From positions 8,417,716 to 8,481,715 of the forward strand of contig NC_087067.1 in NCBI RefSeq assembly GCF_963678635.1: a stretch of 64,000 nucleotides of DNA, in the 5' to 3' direction. Position 1 is the stretch's first letter. Each line of letters starts with the position of its first letter. Below, piece by piece: positions 11,540 through 22,558 of this stretch. This DNA comes from Symsagittifera roscoffensis (taxonomy: Eukaryota > Xenacoelomorpha > Acoela > Convolutidae). The translations under genes were made by a program, and so were the position numbers. The notes below the pieces were generated by a model. It had not been told where the DNA came from. It saw only the letters and a program-made list of their open reading frames with translations, and searched no databases.

Positions 11540-11756
11540 GGCTCTTTTTCCTTTTCCCCCCCACCTGCAATTTGTTACATGCAAATTTGTTGACCACATT
11601 GTCCGATTGTTACAAAAGTTACAAAAATTTACATAACAGACTAATAAGGCCACGACAAACATATTTGGTCTTCATACTCAACCTCGTAAAACCACTCGTT
11701 ACACTAATATTTTGAATGAGGAGACTCTTGAGAAGGGGGGAAAAGGAAAAAGAGCC
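11540..11756. repeat. Family C miniature inverted-repeat element, copy 2, with captured exon piece
   Basis: Starts GGCTCTTTTTCCTTTTCCCCCC and ends with the inverted copy. Just inside the right terminal repeat lies a 23-base exact match to exon 1 (11713-11735 against 11153-11175) where copies 3 and 4 have a short GTTTGAGGT-like stretch. Confidence 0.8.
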
Positions 11757-11825
11757 ACAAGAGCCATCGTTTCTAATCCTTTCTGATAAATTTCTAATAA
11801 ATTCATCTGGTTTCTCCCACTTCAG

Positions 11826-11983
11826 ATCAAGGAGATGTCGCGTCTGCTGGAAGACAGGAGGCAGTTCAGACAGCTGGTGATAGACCACGCGAGAAAGGAC
11901 CCCAAAAGAGTGGACTACGAGAGACGTTTCATGAAGCTACTCCTGGACGAAATAGACGACATTAACCAAGCAGATAGACTTAG
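11826..11983 (+). CDS. Coiled-coil protein gene, second coding exon
   Basis: Opens after TTCAG in phase 0 and continues the frame of exon 1 (I-K-E-M-S-R-L-L-E-D-R-R-Q-F-R-Q-L-V). It ends in TTAG|GTATAG, leaving two bases of a split codon. The peptide is basic and helical with heptad-like hydrophobic spacing (F-M-K-L-L-L-D-E-I-D-D-I-N-Q-A). A family B repeat begins only ten bases into the following intron. The phase left here does not match the start of the next identified exon, so at least one exon is missing in between. Confidence 0.75.
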
Positions 11984-11992
11984 GTATAGAAG

Positions 11993-12663
11993 CAGGGGCG
12001 CATTAGGGGTGGGGGGGAGCGGACGTTTTTTCCCCTCAGGGATTCGACCCCCTGCCGACCCAAAAGGTTCCACCCTTTGTACTATTTTGAGATATCAATT
12101 TTTGTTAACGGAACCTAAAAATTTTCCAAAGGCACATTTGGCGCCAATAAATACCAAGTTTCAGGGAGGGGGCGCCGAAAAAAAACGCAATTTTTTGTAA
12201 AAAATTTACAAAAATGTCTAAAAAAGCCTTTTTTGGGCTCTTTTTTCCTTTCCCCCCCCCCCCACCTGCAAATTTTTCAATTTGAAATTACTGTTCATTT
12301 TGTCCGATTGTCATGAAAATTGACATGCAGACTGATTAGGCCATAACAAACATATTTGGCCTTCATAATTAACCTTGTAAAACCACTCGTTAGACTATAA
12401 AATTTATGTTTGTTTGAGGTGGGGGGGGGGGGGGGGGAAGGAAAAAGATTTACAAAAATGACTAAAAAAGCCTTTTTTGGCCTGTTTCTTAAATTTTTTG
12501 CTCAAGTAATTTGGCCAGATAATTTGGCATAATTTGGCCAAAACGGTCTTTTGAGTGCTTTGGGAGAGCTCGGAAAAAATCAATTTGGTCGAACTATAAA
12601 AAGGGTCAAAAAAGTTTTTTTTTTGGAAATCCTCCCCCTCGAGAAAATGATTGATCCGCCTTA
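11993..12663. repeat. Family B repeat, interrupted by a family C insertion
   Basis: Starts CAGGGGCGCATTAGG and ends GAGAAAATGATTGATCCGCC. It contains the inverted order of the family B blocks. A family C element (12237-12447) splits it. The left end sits ten bases after the splice donor of exon 2. Confidence 0.8.
12237..12447. repeat. Family C element nested in family B, flanked by 33-bp direct repeats
   Basis: GCTCTTTTTTCC..GGAAAAAG ends with long internal C and G runs. The flanks 12204-12236 and 12448-12480 are 33-base direct copies with one mismatch. Since the family B consensus has this sequence once, the flank was duplicated on insertion or afterwards. Confidence 0.75.
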
Positions 12664-12725
12664 ATGATTGAAAACTAATGGTTTTGGCTCTCCCCCATCT
12701 GTCAATTTTTATTTGAAAAAATGTC

Positions 12726-12932
12726 GGCTCTTTTTCCTTTTCCCCCCACCTGCAAATTTTTATATTTAAAGTTACTGTTCGCTTCTTCTGATCGTCATGA
12801 AATTGACATGCGGACTAAATAGGGCATGACAAACATATTTGGTCTTCAAATTAACCTTGTAAAATCACTCGTTAGAGCATAAAAATCATGTTTGAGTGAA
12901 GTGGGGGGGGGGGGGGTGAAGAAAAAAGAGCC
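12726..12932. repeat. Family C element, copy 4
   Basis: GGCTCTTTTTCCTTTTCCCCCC start, inverted end GAAAAAAGAGCC at 12921-12932, with a poly-G run at about 12902-12916. Confidence 0.75.
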
Positions 12933-12939
12933 AAAATTT

Positions 12940-13091
12940 CTTTACGTTGTCCGATTGATATAAAAATTGGTATGTGGCATAATTAAGCCATGAGAAACAT
13001 TGGGTCTTCATATTCAACCTTGTAAGACTACTAGTTACGCAAAAAATCTGATGCTCATGCAAGGTGGAGGTGGGGGAAAGAAAAAGAACCA
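12940..13091. repeat. Family C element, partial copy 5
   Basis: Keeps the internal GTCCGATTG..CATGAGAAACAT..CTTCATATTCAACCTTGTAA order and a degraded right end (GAAAGAAAAAGAACC). The left terminal repeat is missing. Confidence 0.65.
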
Positions 13092-14427
13092 TAGTTTTTT
13101 CACTGCTCCTGCCCCTACAATTTATATGCAAAACAGTCTTTTTTCTTAAACAAATGTTTCTTCGAGGGGAACGCCATTTTGAGGTAAAATATAATGACAG
13201 CAAATAAAGCATGAGAAGGGAAAGATAAGCAAATTTTTGTCTTTTGTATTTTTCCATTTAGAAAGAACTTGTCGGCAATTTGAGAAGGCATCATTTTTTA
13301 TTGGATTACATAGACATGATATGTCTTTAAAAATTGCAAGCTTTTATTTTTTGGAATTCAGAGGCGTAGTGCAACAACTGTGTGCCGAGTTATAAATCTA
13401 AATGATAAAATGTCGCAAGATATCTCCTTTTTCTGAAAGTTTCTTTCCATTTTGCCAAGAACTATATCTGACACGATAAACAAAAGTAGGATCTTTCGGG
13501 GTTTTGGCTTTTTGTAAACACATTTGACTTATGTTCAGCTAGATTCTTATTTTAAGGATTTTTGCAAGTAGTTGGTCAAAAAACTTAAAAAACTCGGAAG
13601 AATGGAATTTTAAAAATAGTTATTCTCAACAATTAGCTTATATTAAATTGTTTTTTGTTTGTAATTTAGGGAAAAAATTAAGGCAAAAAATGGAAAAAGA
13701 AAAGACAATTTTGTTTAGTTTTTACAGTCGAAAGAGCATAAGTCGTATGTTCACCAAACTAGGTATGAAACTCTTGAAATTCGTAAGCTCTTGATATTTA
13801 GATTACTTGAATTTAAAAACTTGCATTTCTGATTTGCTGTTAGAACTATTTTAAACTTGATTTCATTTTGTTCAGACCATTTGACAAATGTGGCGGATTT
13901 TTTTCTAACGCAAAATCAGGTACCGCAAAAAGCATCAGAATGGGTCAAGTGATATATCATATTAAGACCTGTTTTGTCGTGATTCGAACGACGTTTAAAA
14001 ATTTCGGAAACGTTTTTTTTTCAGTGTCGAGAAAAACCAGTTTAAATGTTTTGATTTTTGGTCTAATTTCAAGCTAATAAGTTGAGGCTAAGCAGGCTTA
14101 CAAAAGCTTGTTTATGCTTAATTTGAACGGTAAAAACTTAGTTTTACTCAAATAAAGTTAGTTTTTGTAAGTTTTAAGCTCCAACTAGACAATCAAAGAC
14201 GTCAAAATTGAAAAAAAAAATCTACCAAAAAACTGTTTTCAGGCGGGCCTTTTTTACTATGAATGTCGAATATGGCTAAGATCTATTTTTTGTTCAGTTT
14301 TTTCATCACATCACGCAAAAAAAACTAAATTGAAAAAAAAACGTTGATTGTGTTTTTTAAGACTCTGCTCGGAACATTTTGTGCCTTGCATTATGTACTA
14401 CTTGCACGATAAGCAGCTGTCCTTGTT
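13092..14427. other. Intronic AT-rich DNA
   Basis: No coding signal, terminal repeats or tandem array recognised. Poly-A and poly-T runs are frequent. Confidence 0.5.
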
Positions 14428-14965
14428 GTTACAACTTTCGATACGAAAGTAACGGAATATTTGTGCTCGGGTGGGTTTTTTTTCTTCAGACAAATTGCGA
14501 CTTTTTAACTAGTCATTTTTTACGGAATTTTTTTTATCATTCAAAAAGTATTGTAGTTCTGAGCTTAAATTTGAAAAGCTATTTCACCTGTGATCATTTT
14601 TCGTAAACTTATGAGGGTTTAACGATTTCCATTTTGGCCATTTTGACCAATTTGGGACAATTAACGCGCAATATAATTTGCGCTGTTAACGCGTAAGCGG
14701 AGATTTAATCCGTCTTATAAATCGTTCCAAATTGGTTGAACGAAGCTTATTTGCCATAATTGATTTGTTAAAAGGAACGAAATCTATCTTTTTGTACTTT
14801 ATATGGCGTGTGGGGGTATGATTTTCACAAAAAATTTCAAACTTTGAAAAAAAAAATTCAATTTATTTTATTTCATTTAATTTTTTATGTTATTACTGCT
14901 GCTCCATAAACCTTAAAAGGCAGTCGGAACCTTCAAGGCTTCGCCCCGATACGAGCAGTCTTGTT
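14428..14965 (-). repeat. Family A repeat, copy 1
   Basis: Reads in reverse from the CTTTCGATACGAAAG hairpin end to the GATACGAGCAGTCTTGTT end. Internal landmarks match the other copies: GTGCTCGGGTGGG, GGACAATTAACGCGC, ATGGCGTGTGGGGG, and a fragment of the inverted stretch around CTTCGCCC. Confidence 0.85.
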
Positions 14966-15030
14966 AACTTGATAAACGGTTTGAGGAAATTTTAACGTAT
15001 ACCAAAAGTAACAAGACCATAATATATATC

Positions 15031-15245
15031 GTCTCTTTTCCACTCCCCTGACCTCTCTTCCGAAAACGATTAAGTTGAAAATTGACTTTAACATTGTCAT
15101 AATGAAGCGAAGCGTGGCATGGTGAACAAATCAATAATTGTGAACAGATTTATTCTTCATAACTGCATCCTAACATTACTCGTTTAGCCATGATTACACG
15201 TGAACGTCTTTAAAATTAGAAAAAAATGGTCACTGGAAGAGGGCC
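15031..15245. repeat. Family C element, diverged copy 6
   Basis: GTCTCTTTTCCACTCCCCTG start and CACTGGAAGAGGGCC end, with the internal CATAATGAAGCGAAGC..GTGAACAAAT..TTTAGCC order shared with 42562-43013. Confidence 0.7.
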
Positions 15246-16119
15246 AATTTCATCAAGAGTCCGAACGTCTCATACTGTAAAGAAGTCTTCTTTTTAGTAC
15301 GATTTTGACGAACCGTAAATTGTTTTAAATGAGCTTTTGGCTATACAATAGGAACTAAAATTGGAAAAGCTTGCACCTGTAAAACCCGATTTCTTAGTTT
15401 TACAATGAATTTTTTCATTAGAAGCCTTAAATATTCATCTTTGGCCTTTTTTTATTATAATTTCGCCTGCAGCTCAAAAGCTTTTGCCGCAGAAGTTTTT
15501 TTTTAGTTCTTAAAAAGAGCTCCAAGTCTTCAACCTAAGAAAAATATATGACAAAAATCCATTGTTTTAAGGTTCATTCTTTCAGAGGGCTGCCGTAGTT
15601 TTGGTCATTTTTTAAAATGAAGCATTGAGCACTAAAATTTAGATGACCAAAACAGCAGTGCTAATCGGTTTTCGTATTTTTTAAACGATTTTCGTGGGCA
15701 TATTTTTCTTAAAAAAGCATGGAATAAAAAGTGATATAAATTCCGATAAGTTACTTTCATTTATTTATGTCTGGTTGAATAAGTTCCTTTGCTTTCGTTT
15801 ACTTTACAGTGCTCGGCTTGATCATAAAAATAATTATAATGATTTTACGATGCTACCTTAAGTTACTTTTGGGGCGGGTCATTTTCTAAAGGGCGTGTCT
15901 ATAAGACTTGGAAGCTCCTCCTTACAGTATTTTGCAACCTGCGGGAAGTCTGAATACATTTTAAGTTCATATTTTTCCCTCCATCTGCGGATGTATTTTT
16001 GTTATTTAGGGTTTTTAGACTCTGGCCGTGGTGTATTAACCAATAGCTGGCCTCAAAACAAAAAACTGAAATAATCCATAATGTAGAAGTCTACAAGTTT
16101 TAACCTACAAGAAATGCAT
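15246..16119. other. Intronic AT-rich DNA
   Basis: Nothing recognised on either strand. Confidence 0.5.
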
Positions 16120-16477
16120 ATTTAGGGGAGTGAAGCGCGAACACCACGCTCCCTCTCAGGTATTCGACCCCTCACGAGCCAAAGGATACCCACTTTGGTA
16201 TTACTTTTATGACATCCACTTTCAGCCGACAAGCCATACAGTTTTCCTCAAAGCGCCTTTGGACCTCGATATATACTAACTTTTTGTGTCGAAGTTTTTC
16301 AAAAAGTTCCCAAAACTACCTTTCTTGACAAGTTTTTTCAAAAGTATAGTCTTTATAGTTTTCTGGGAGCGCTCAAAAAATCAATTCGATCGACCTAAAA
16401 AAAAGCTTGTCAAATTTTTGGAAAAAAAAAACTAAAAATTCGCCCTTCCTTGAAAAAAATCCTAGATCCGCTCCTGG
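16120..16477. repeat. Family B repeat, old copy
   Basis: The blocks CTCAGGTATTCGACCC, GACATCCA, GCGCCTTTGGA, GGGAGCGCTC and CCTAGATCCGCTCCTG appear in family order. It is diverged. Confidence 0.7.
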
Positions 16478-18740
16478 GTACAAGTAAGAACTTGAAGATT
16501 TTTTAAAATAAAAATCTAGGTTTGAAACATTTCTTAAGCCTTAATTTAACTAAGAAAAAACCTATTTTTTATGTAAGCGGTTTAAATTGTGTTAAACCTG
16601 AAGTTAATCGATTATGACCTAAAAAGTATATCAACAATTATATCTAAGTATATCTAAAAAGTATATAACAATAAGCGACAATTCGTTACAAGGCATTGAC
16701 AAGTAGTATACCCTTGCTACCTTTCGCTCCGCTGCGTTTACACCCCGTACGAGAAAAAAATGCGCATTTATCCCGCTTAATCTATTGTTACAAATTGTCG
16801 CCTCATGCATTTAAAACGTTCTTTTAAAACTATACTGTATAGGCAACAAAAAATTGATAGAAACTTAATAATTATAATTATTACAAAAATTCTTTAACTC
16901 TTGTTCGAATTTCAATTTTTTTTAAATTGGTTAGTCTTCTGGGGTAATCGTGTACATTTTTTTTCCACAAAACATTAATAAAATTTGTAAATTAATAAAT
17001 GAGATTTTTTTGCAAATGATTAATTGAGTTGATCTGCCACAAATGTTATGGACTAAATGTCAAAACTTTTTCGTTCAATTTTTGGAATAATTCATTTGAG
17101 TCTTGACAAATGGAAAATTTTAAAAAACAACTCAAATTTCACTATGTTGAAAAATAGTTTGTTGAAAAATAGTAATTTTTTGAGTTATAAATACTTGATA
17201 ACGGACCTTCTGTTTTTGGATTTGCAAGCAAAAAATTGTAAAATATAGATGAAAAAGGCAGCCAAAAGTAGTGAAAAACCTGTGATAAACTTTTGAGACG
17301 TTTACAAAATCCACTGATCTGAATTTTTATGTGCCCTGAGTGTTAGTAGTACCAGATGAGAAATCAATTCAAAAGAGTCGCAAGAATTTTCGTTAAGATC
17401 GAATCTGCGAATGTTTGCAACACGGCCTGTATGATGTTTCCAGAAAATTTTCATTTACAACTGCATTTACAAATGCTTGTGTCAGGGCAAAGCCATAAGC
17501 GTTCATTTACGAGGTCTTAAGTCATTTACGACTTCTGAGCAGGAATAAACGCTTTTCAGGGCTCAAAGTTTGGCTTGGGTTCAATCTTGTCTTGAAACTT
17601 ATTGCGCATTGATGTCTGAAGATAGCCAAAAATATAACAATAATTAATAAACGGCAAAGCAGAATTTTTCAATAGTTTCTCAGATCTCAACCGCTTTTAG
17701 ATGCTATCATAAATTGCCCTCAGACAGTTACTATAAAATAGAAATGAAGCACGAATAATTAAAAGAATCTTTTAGAGTCAGAACATAAAAATATTTGATT
17801 ATTTTTCATCTTTAATTTAAGTTTCTTATTACTACACGTCAAGTTTTAAAATTTCAGCCTTAGTGGGAAAAAACACACTCAGCCTAATTGTTCTGTCACA
17901 TTCTTCAAAAATTTGAATAAAATAATCAGCCTATTTATATTGGAAACACTCGAACCTTGGCAAAAAGATGAACATTTTTTTTTGAAGATTTATGATAGTT
18001 TTGGCACTCAGTTAAAACTTGAACTTTATCTAAAAATAACTGAATGCTCCTGAACTTTTCAGCGTTCATGCTTCTCTATCGTTTTAGCTGACTGATATCG
18101 CTCTTGCTAATTATGGATCTTTAGAAAAAATATGAAAAATTTTGCATAAAACTCAATCAGAAAATATACGGCCATAGAAGACACAAGCTTGTTTAATCTT
18201 TGGGTTGAAAGCAAGGGACAGGGGCAGGGGCAGGGGCAGGTTCAGGTGTTAGAATTTGAAACAAAAAACGCAACATTTGTCTACTTTCAAAGTTTTCATG
18301 CAGAACTAAATAATTTTCTGGCACTCTAGGGACCCAATTTTGACTGTACTGCTATTTATGACTTTTTTGGATACTTTTTGTTCAAAAAAAATCTTCATTA
18401 AAAAAAATTGAGTTTTGAAAAATCGAAAAAGAAAAAAACCTGATTGATTTATTTTGCGCTGAAAGCAATAAGTTTTTAAATGTCATCAACAAGTGAATCA
18501 ACTAAACTCTAAGACCTATGAAAAACAACTATCAAAATTTAATGGATTAAACTAATTTGTTTTTTGACTTTTTCAATCGCAATCTTGTATTATAGTAGTT
18601 TTGAGTCCTTTGTCAATCAAAGCTATGGCGAAAATACTGTTTCAAATTTTCAACCAACAGTTGTGTTCTCGCTGCCAAAATCTCGTCCTTTTTTTATTTT
18701 AATTTTCTGATTAAATTAATTGTTCCGACTTTCAAAAATT
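16478..18740. other. Intronic AT-rich DNA
   Basis: No gene seen. The only structured item is a G-rich run at 18206-18245 (listed separately). Confidence 0.5.
18206..18245 (+). repeat. GGGGCA hexamer tandem, possible G-quadruplex
   Basis: GGGACA followed by three GGGGCA units gives four G-runs of three or more spaced by two bases on the plus strand, matching the usual G-quadruplex pattern. It sits in an intron of the coiled-coil gene, on the coding strand. Confidence 0.75.
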
Positions 18741-18749
18741 TGGTTTGTT

Positions 18750-18850
18750 AATAATGCTCGGGTTGTTTTTTTTTCCCGCAGAAAAGTTCGTTTTTAAACA
18801 AAAAATTTGATATTGATGCTTTGAGCTTAAAATTTAAAAAATTTATCACT
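18750..18850 (-). repeat. Family A fragment, strongly diverged
   Basis: AATGCTCGGGTTG, a T-run, then CAGAAAA and TTTGAGCTTAAAATTTAAAAA match the order of one end of family A. The rest is missing or unrecognisable. Confidence 0.45.
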
Positions 18851-19151
18851 TAAAATAGTCTTTTATGAAAGTACGATTTGCAAGTTGCAAATTAGGCCAG
18901 TTTGATGTGATCCAGTGGCAACTTTTATTCCGCCCGAGGCGTGTAAGCGGCGAAAAAATCCAGCTCTGTTTTTGGTCCTCGTCTATCCAGACAGTAACGC
19001 TAAGAGTTGGTAGAACGGAGGTACCAAAGAGACCTTGAGTGCTCAAGTGCTTAGTTTGCAACCAGAAAAGAAATTCTTTTGGTACAAAAGAGGCTGAATA
19101 AGCCCAATTTTTGGCTTCTGATTTGCAATAGGAGGGGATGATTGAGCACAA
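18846..19151 (-). other. Open frame of 101 codons, nature unknown
   Basis: The minus strand is open throughout (M-C-S-I-I-P-S-Y-C-K..) and the segment is richer in GC (about 45 percent) than the surrounding intron. The peptide contains several tryptophans and no obvious motif. It may be a fragment of an old transposable element. I see no splice sites that would make it an exon of the plus-strand gene. Confidence 0.25.
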
Positions 19152-20359
19152 CTTTCTAAAAATTTGGTTCCTATTTTGGCGTCACTCGTTTCAATTTCCT
19201 TGATATTTAGGGGACCAATCATAATAAAAAATTGTACTCATTCAGACCATTTTCATGGAAAATTTTGGGTAGTTTTAGACTCAGGGGCAGACGAGTCTGG
19301 TCATTCAAGGCTTCTCTCTGATTCAAAATATGATACCCGTGTTGACGAAAAGTCGCTATCTTAAGATATTTTTGAAAAGAATCTTTCAACTTACAATACA
19401 AGGTTTTAAGAATGTTACAAGATAGGGATGTGTCCTAAAAGAAAGCTGTAAGATAAAAACTCTTCTTAAAAGAAAATTTCTAAATGAGAATTTTCCTACA
19501 GCATTTTTTAAAAGTATTTTTTCCGTTTTCAGTTTTAAAATATAAACTGAACCCATATACAATACGTCCAAAGCTATATGACATGATTTGTCAAAGTCTG
19601 TATATCTCAAAACTAATTTGAAACGCTAATTAGGTATAACCAGGAGATGTTTGGAAAAAAATTATAATTATTGCTTTCAAAAGTTTTGTAAATTGTAGTT
19701 TTTCATATTGTTTTTCATCTGTTATTACGGTATAGAAGAAACACATTCAAAGTATTTTTGGCAATTTTTTGAATTGTGGTAAAAAGTTTCTACTTAAGAA
19801 CGTTTCCTATAAAAAAAGTTGCAGGAAAGCGGAAAGTTCCGTCAAATCTTAAGAAGCTCTTAAGTTAGGGAGTTTTTTTAAGATGGTCAATCCTGGTCTT
19901 TAATCGACAATTTAGCAAATATACTTCGCTCCTTCTCTAAGAAAAGTATTGATTTTATAAAAAATAATTTGAACAAAATAGCAACCAAGAAAATTTGCTG
20001 CAGTGCGGCCCTGAATGCGGCCAATTTGTTGAAATGCGGCCAATTTGCTGAAATGATCACAGAAACTATGCGGTCCTGGACAAAGGCAACCTAATCTTTC
20101 TTTATAATTCCAAAACATTGATGTTTTTGTGTCATTTAAAAAAAATTATATGAAAAATTATATATATTTTCTGTCAATTTCCTTTTAAAAAAATTATTTC
20201 TTTTGTTGGATGATAATTTTCATTCCGAGTGACTTAAGATTTCTCATTTTTATGTCGGTAACCAATTTTTCACTCAATTCATTATCAAAAACAATCTCAA
20301 AAGACTGGATTGTAATTGTTGATTTTATTACTTTTGCTTTCTTACTGATTTTTTTTCAG
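19152..20359. other. Intronic DNA
   Basis: AT-rich. A 19-bp unit (ATGCGGCCAATTTG.TGAA) is repeated twice in tandem at about 20014-20055. Polypyrimidine sequence and TTTTTTCAG at 20350-20359 form the acceptor of exon 3. Confidence 0.5.
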
Positions 20360-20505
20360 AGAATGAGAAACACGTGGTGCTTGATGAGGAGCTGGAGTTG
20401 CAGAGGAGACAAATTTGGGAGATTGAGAAACAGTTGAGTGGGTTCGAAGACTACGACAGGGAGCTGCTAAGAGAAGGGGAGGTGTTGAACAAACGACTCG
20501 CAACT
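20360..20505 (+). CDS. Coiled-coil protein gene, third identified exon
   Basis: Opens after TTTTTTCAG. Two bases complete a split codon, then N-E-K-H-V-V-L-D-E-E-L-E-L-Q-R-R-Q-I-W-E-I-E-K-Q-L. It ends in GCAACT|GTAAGT, a strong donor, in phase 0. The peptide is a textbook heptad-pattern coiled coil. Its start phase does not fit exon 2, so an intervening exon is expected. Without splicing the frame would run on to 20634, but that extension changes to cysteine-rich, non-helical sequence. Confidence 0.75.
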
Positions 20506-20509
20506 GTAA

Positions 20510-20720
20510 GTTTTGACGGAGCTTTACTCAAGAAATGCCATTGTGGCGCTCAAGTAGTGATAGTGCCCAGCAAGTATATGATTGCTGGATCAAATCGCAA
20601 GTGCGCTGCGATTTGCACCGTGATAACTTGTTAGTAAGTCGTAGCCTACTTTGGGCGCTGGTTATATGCGCCCTTCGTCAACCTAAATAATTAACCTTCG
20701 TGTTAGGCCTCCGGGCTGGT
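20510..20720. other. GC-rich structured stretch inside the intron
   Basis: About 50 percent GC in a 35 percent setting. It contains a perfect GGGCGC..GCGCCC stem (about 20657-20682) and a GTCAACC..GGTTGAC inverted pair (about 20678-20724). No box motifs of a known small RNA could be recognised. It could be an old SINE or a structured RNA. Confidence 0.3.
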
Positions 20721-22289
20721 TGACTAAAAAAGAAAATCAAATGGAAAAAAATAGTTGTTCTGTTATCAGAGACGTTTGAGAATTTCAAATGACTAATTAA
20801 TTATGCAAAAACTCTATTCATTCATTTTAATAACTCTTTTTAATAAAAACTATATTATAGAAACTTTATTTTATAAACTTTATCGTCTACCATAATTCTG
20901 AATAAAGTTATGATTATTATCAATAAATTGCAGTAATGAGCAGACAAAGTTAGGAGCATAAAATAATTATGAGAGTGAAGTTGAAATTCTTGCAACTTTC
21001 CCTATAAAAAAGTTATTTCTTTCGCTTTCATTTTTTTGCCCATTTTGTTGTCGGAAACCAATATTTGACTCAATTGAACGCAAAAAACAATCTCAGGTGT
21101 TGAAAAAAGAGCCGAGTCAAATAGGCAAAAAAAATGAGTAATGAAAAAGGAAGAGAAGTTGAAAATAATTAATATAAACATCCTGTCAGTAGCCATCAAA
21201 AAAGTGTTTGTCGTCTTCTACTACTTCTTGTATCTTCTCCTTTTTGCTGTTTTAAAAAAAATTTCACCGTTTTTTTTGCATAAAAATGTTGAGTTGCCAC
21301 TTATCGGAACCTCATAGGAAAGTTCATTAGGAAAAAATGTGGATCTTTTCTTAGTTTCGTTCAAGACAATAAGAAATAACAGTAGAAAACTGATTATAAA
21401 AAGTGTTTCAACCTCCTGTTCCCGTGCTAAAAAATGATTGTTTTCTGCTTTCTAAAAAATAAATCTTTTAAATTGAAAAACCTTGCAAGGAATAACTATG
21501 ACGAGTTGCAATTACGAAAGCAATTTGAAAAGATATCTACTTTATATACATTCAAAAAAAATCAAACAAGATAACAGAGTTTGAACTCATAGTTCCCTCC
21601 ATTTTCAGTATTGCAAAGATTAAAAACAAATAATGGTTGAAGTTATGCCAACTGAAAATCTGAAACTTCACTGGTCTGACTGCTCGGTTGCTGGCTAAAT
21701 GTTTTCTGTGAATTTCAGTCAGAGGCCAGAGACGTCTTCATGATGTATGCTTTTATCATACCCTGAAAAAGTTTATTGCCAACATTTTAATCTTAATTAC
21801 TGCCAACAGTTCAATCTTTTCGACTGACAAAAACTGAATCTCATTTAAAAAATCTCATTTACAGGTCCACAAACAATGTGTGGATCACAATTACTGCCAG
21901 CAGTTCAAACTCATTGCTGCCAACAAATCAATTTCGTTTACTGAAACTGATTGATAGTCTTATAAGCTGATAAGTGGTTTTCTTCGCAAGTATAATCACA
22001 TGCACATAAATAACAACCAAAACCCGCTATCCTCAAATAGAGATTTTGCTTATTCGGTTGCAAAAAGTAGTGTTTGCTCAAATTATGATCCCCAAACAGG
22101 TTGCTGGGCAATTTATCTCAAAGACTGAAGGGTACATCCGCGATGTTAATTAAACAATGAATAAAGATCTACTATTGGAATCCACTAACAATAGCTGAGT
22201 CCATGCTGTTGATTTTAGATAATAATTTTTACTATAGCTCTAAATTATTTACGCCAGAACTGGTTTAGCCCAGTAGGAAAATTAAATCA
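20721..22289. other. Intronic AT-rich DNA
   Basis: No coding signal. A short tract near 21830-21930 repeats CTGCCA(A/G)CA(G/A)TTCAA..CTCATT three times with drift. Confidence 0.5.
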
Positions 22290-22558
22290 ACGATCCGCTT
22301 TCTTTTTTCGGAATCCGCTTACTTTTTGCGGAATCCACTTACGTCTTTATTAGCTATACTCCCTCGTTGCAGAATCGGCGACAAATAAGTTTGCCGAAAA
22401 AATTACGTTAAACATATCTGTGCTCGGGATTCACAGAACTTTTTAAAAAAACTTTCCACTTACATTTCGGAACATGTTTAAAGACTTTTCTCTGGATTCC
22501 AGTCACCTACAGACACTTAGTTGTGCGCCTATCTGGTGCTTAGTTTGGCCTCTTAATG
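22290..22558. repeat. Family D element, old copy 3
   Basis: Reads ATTCCAGTCACCTACAGACAC..GTGCGCCTATCTGGTGC..TTTGGCCTCTTAATG, matching the right half of the family. The left end is poorly defined. Confidence 0.6.

Larger units (their letters stand above)
11254..11825 (+). other. Intron 1 of the coiled-coil gene
   Basis: GT..AG intron (CAG|GTATCA to TTCAG|ATCAAG) of 572 bp that joins two phase-0 codons. It is almost filled by two family C repeats and contains a 23-bp exact copy of part of exon 1 at 11713-11735. Confidence 0.75.
11984..20359 (+). other. Long intron region between exons 2 and 3; one exon probably hidden
   Basis: Exon 2 leaves two bases of a codon while the next exon, starting at 20360 (or 20362 if the second AG is used), needs one or zero. 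The region must therefore hold an exon of 3n+2 or 3n+1 bases. I could not locate it. The region contains repeats of families A, B and C and AT-rich filler; the assembly gap lies upstream of the gene and does not explain the missing exon. Confidence 0.6.

Noticed and set aside
19164-19364. Open plus-strand frame considered as the missing exon between exons 2 and 3
   Set aside because: It is not helical or charged like the other exons and lacks an acceptor in the right phase.
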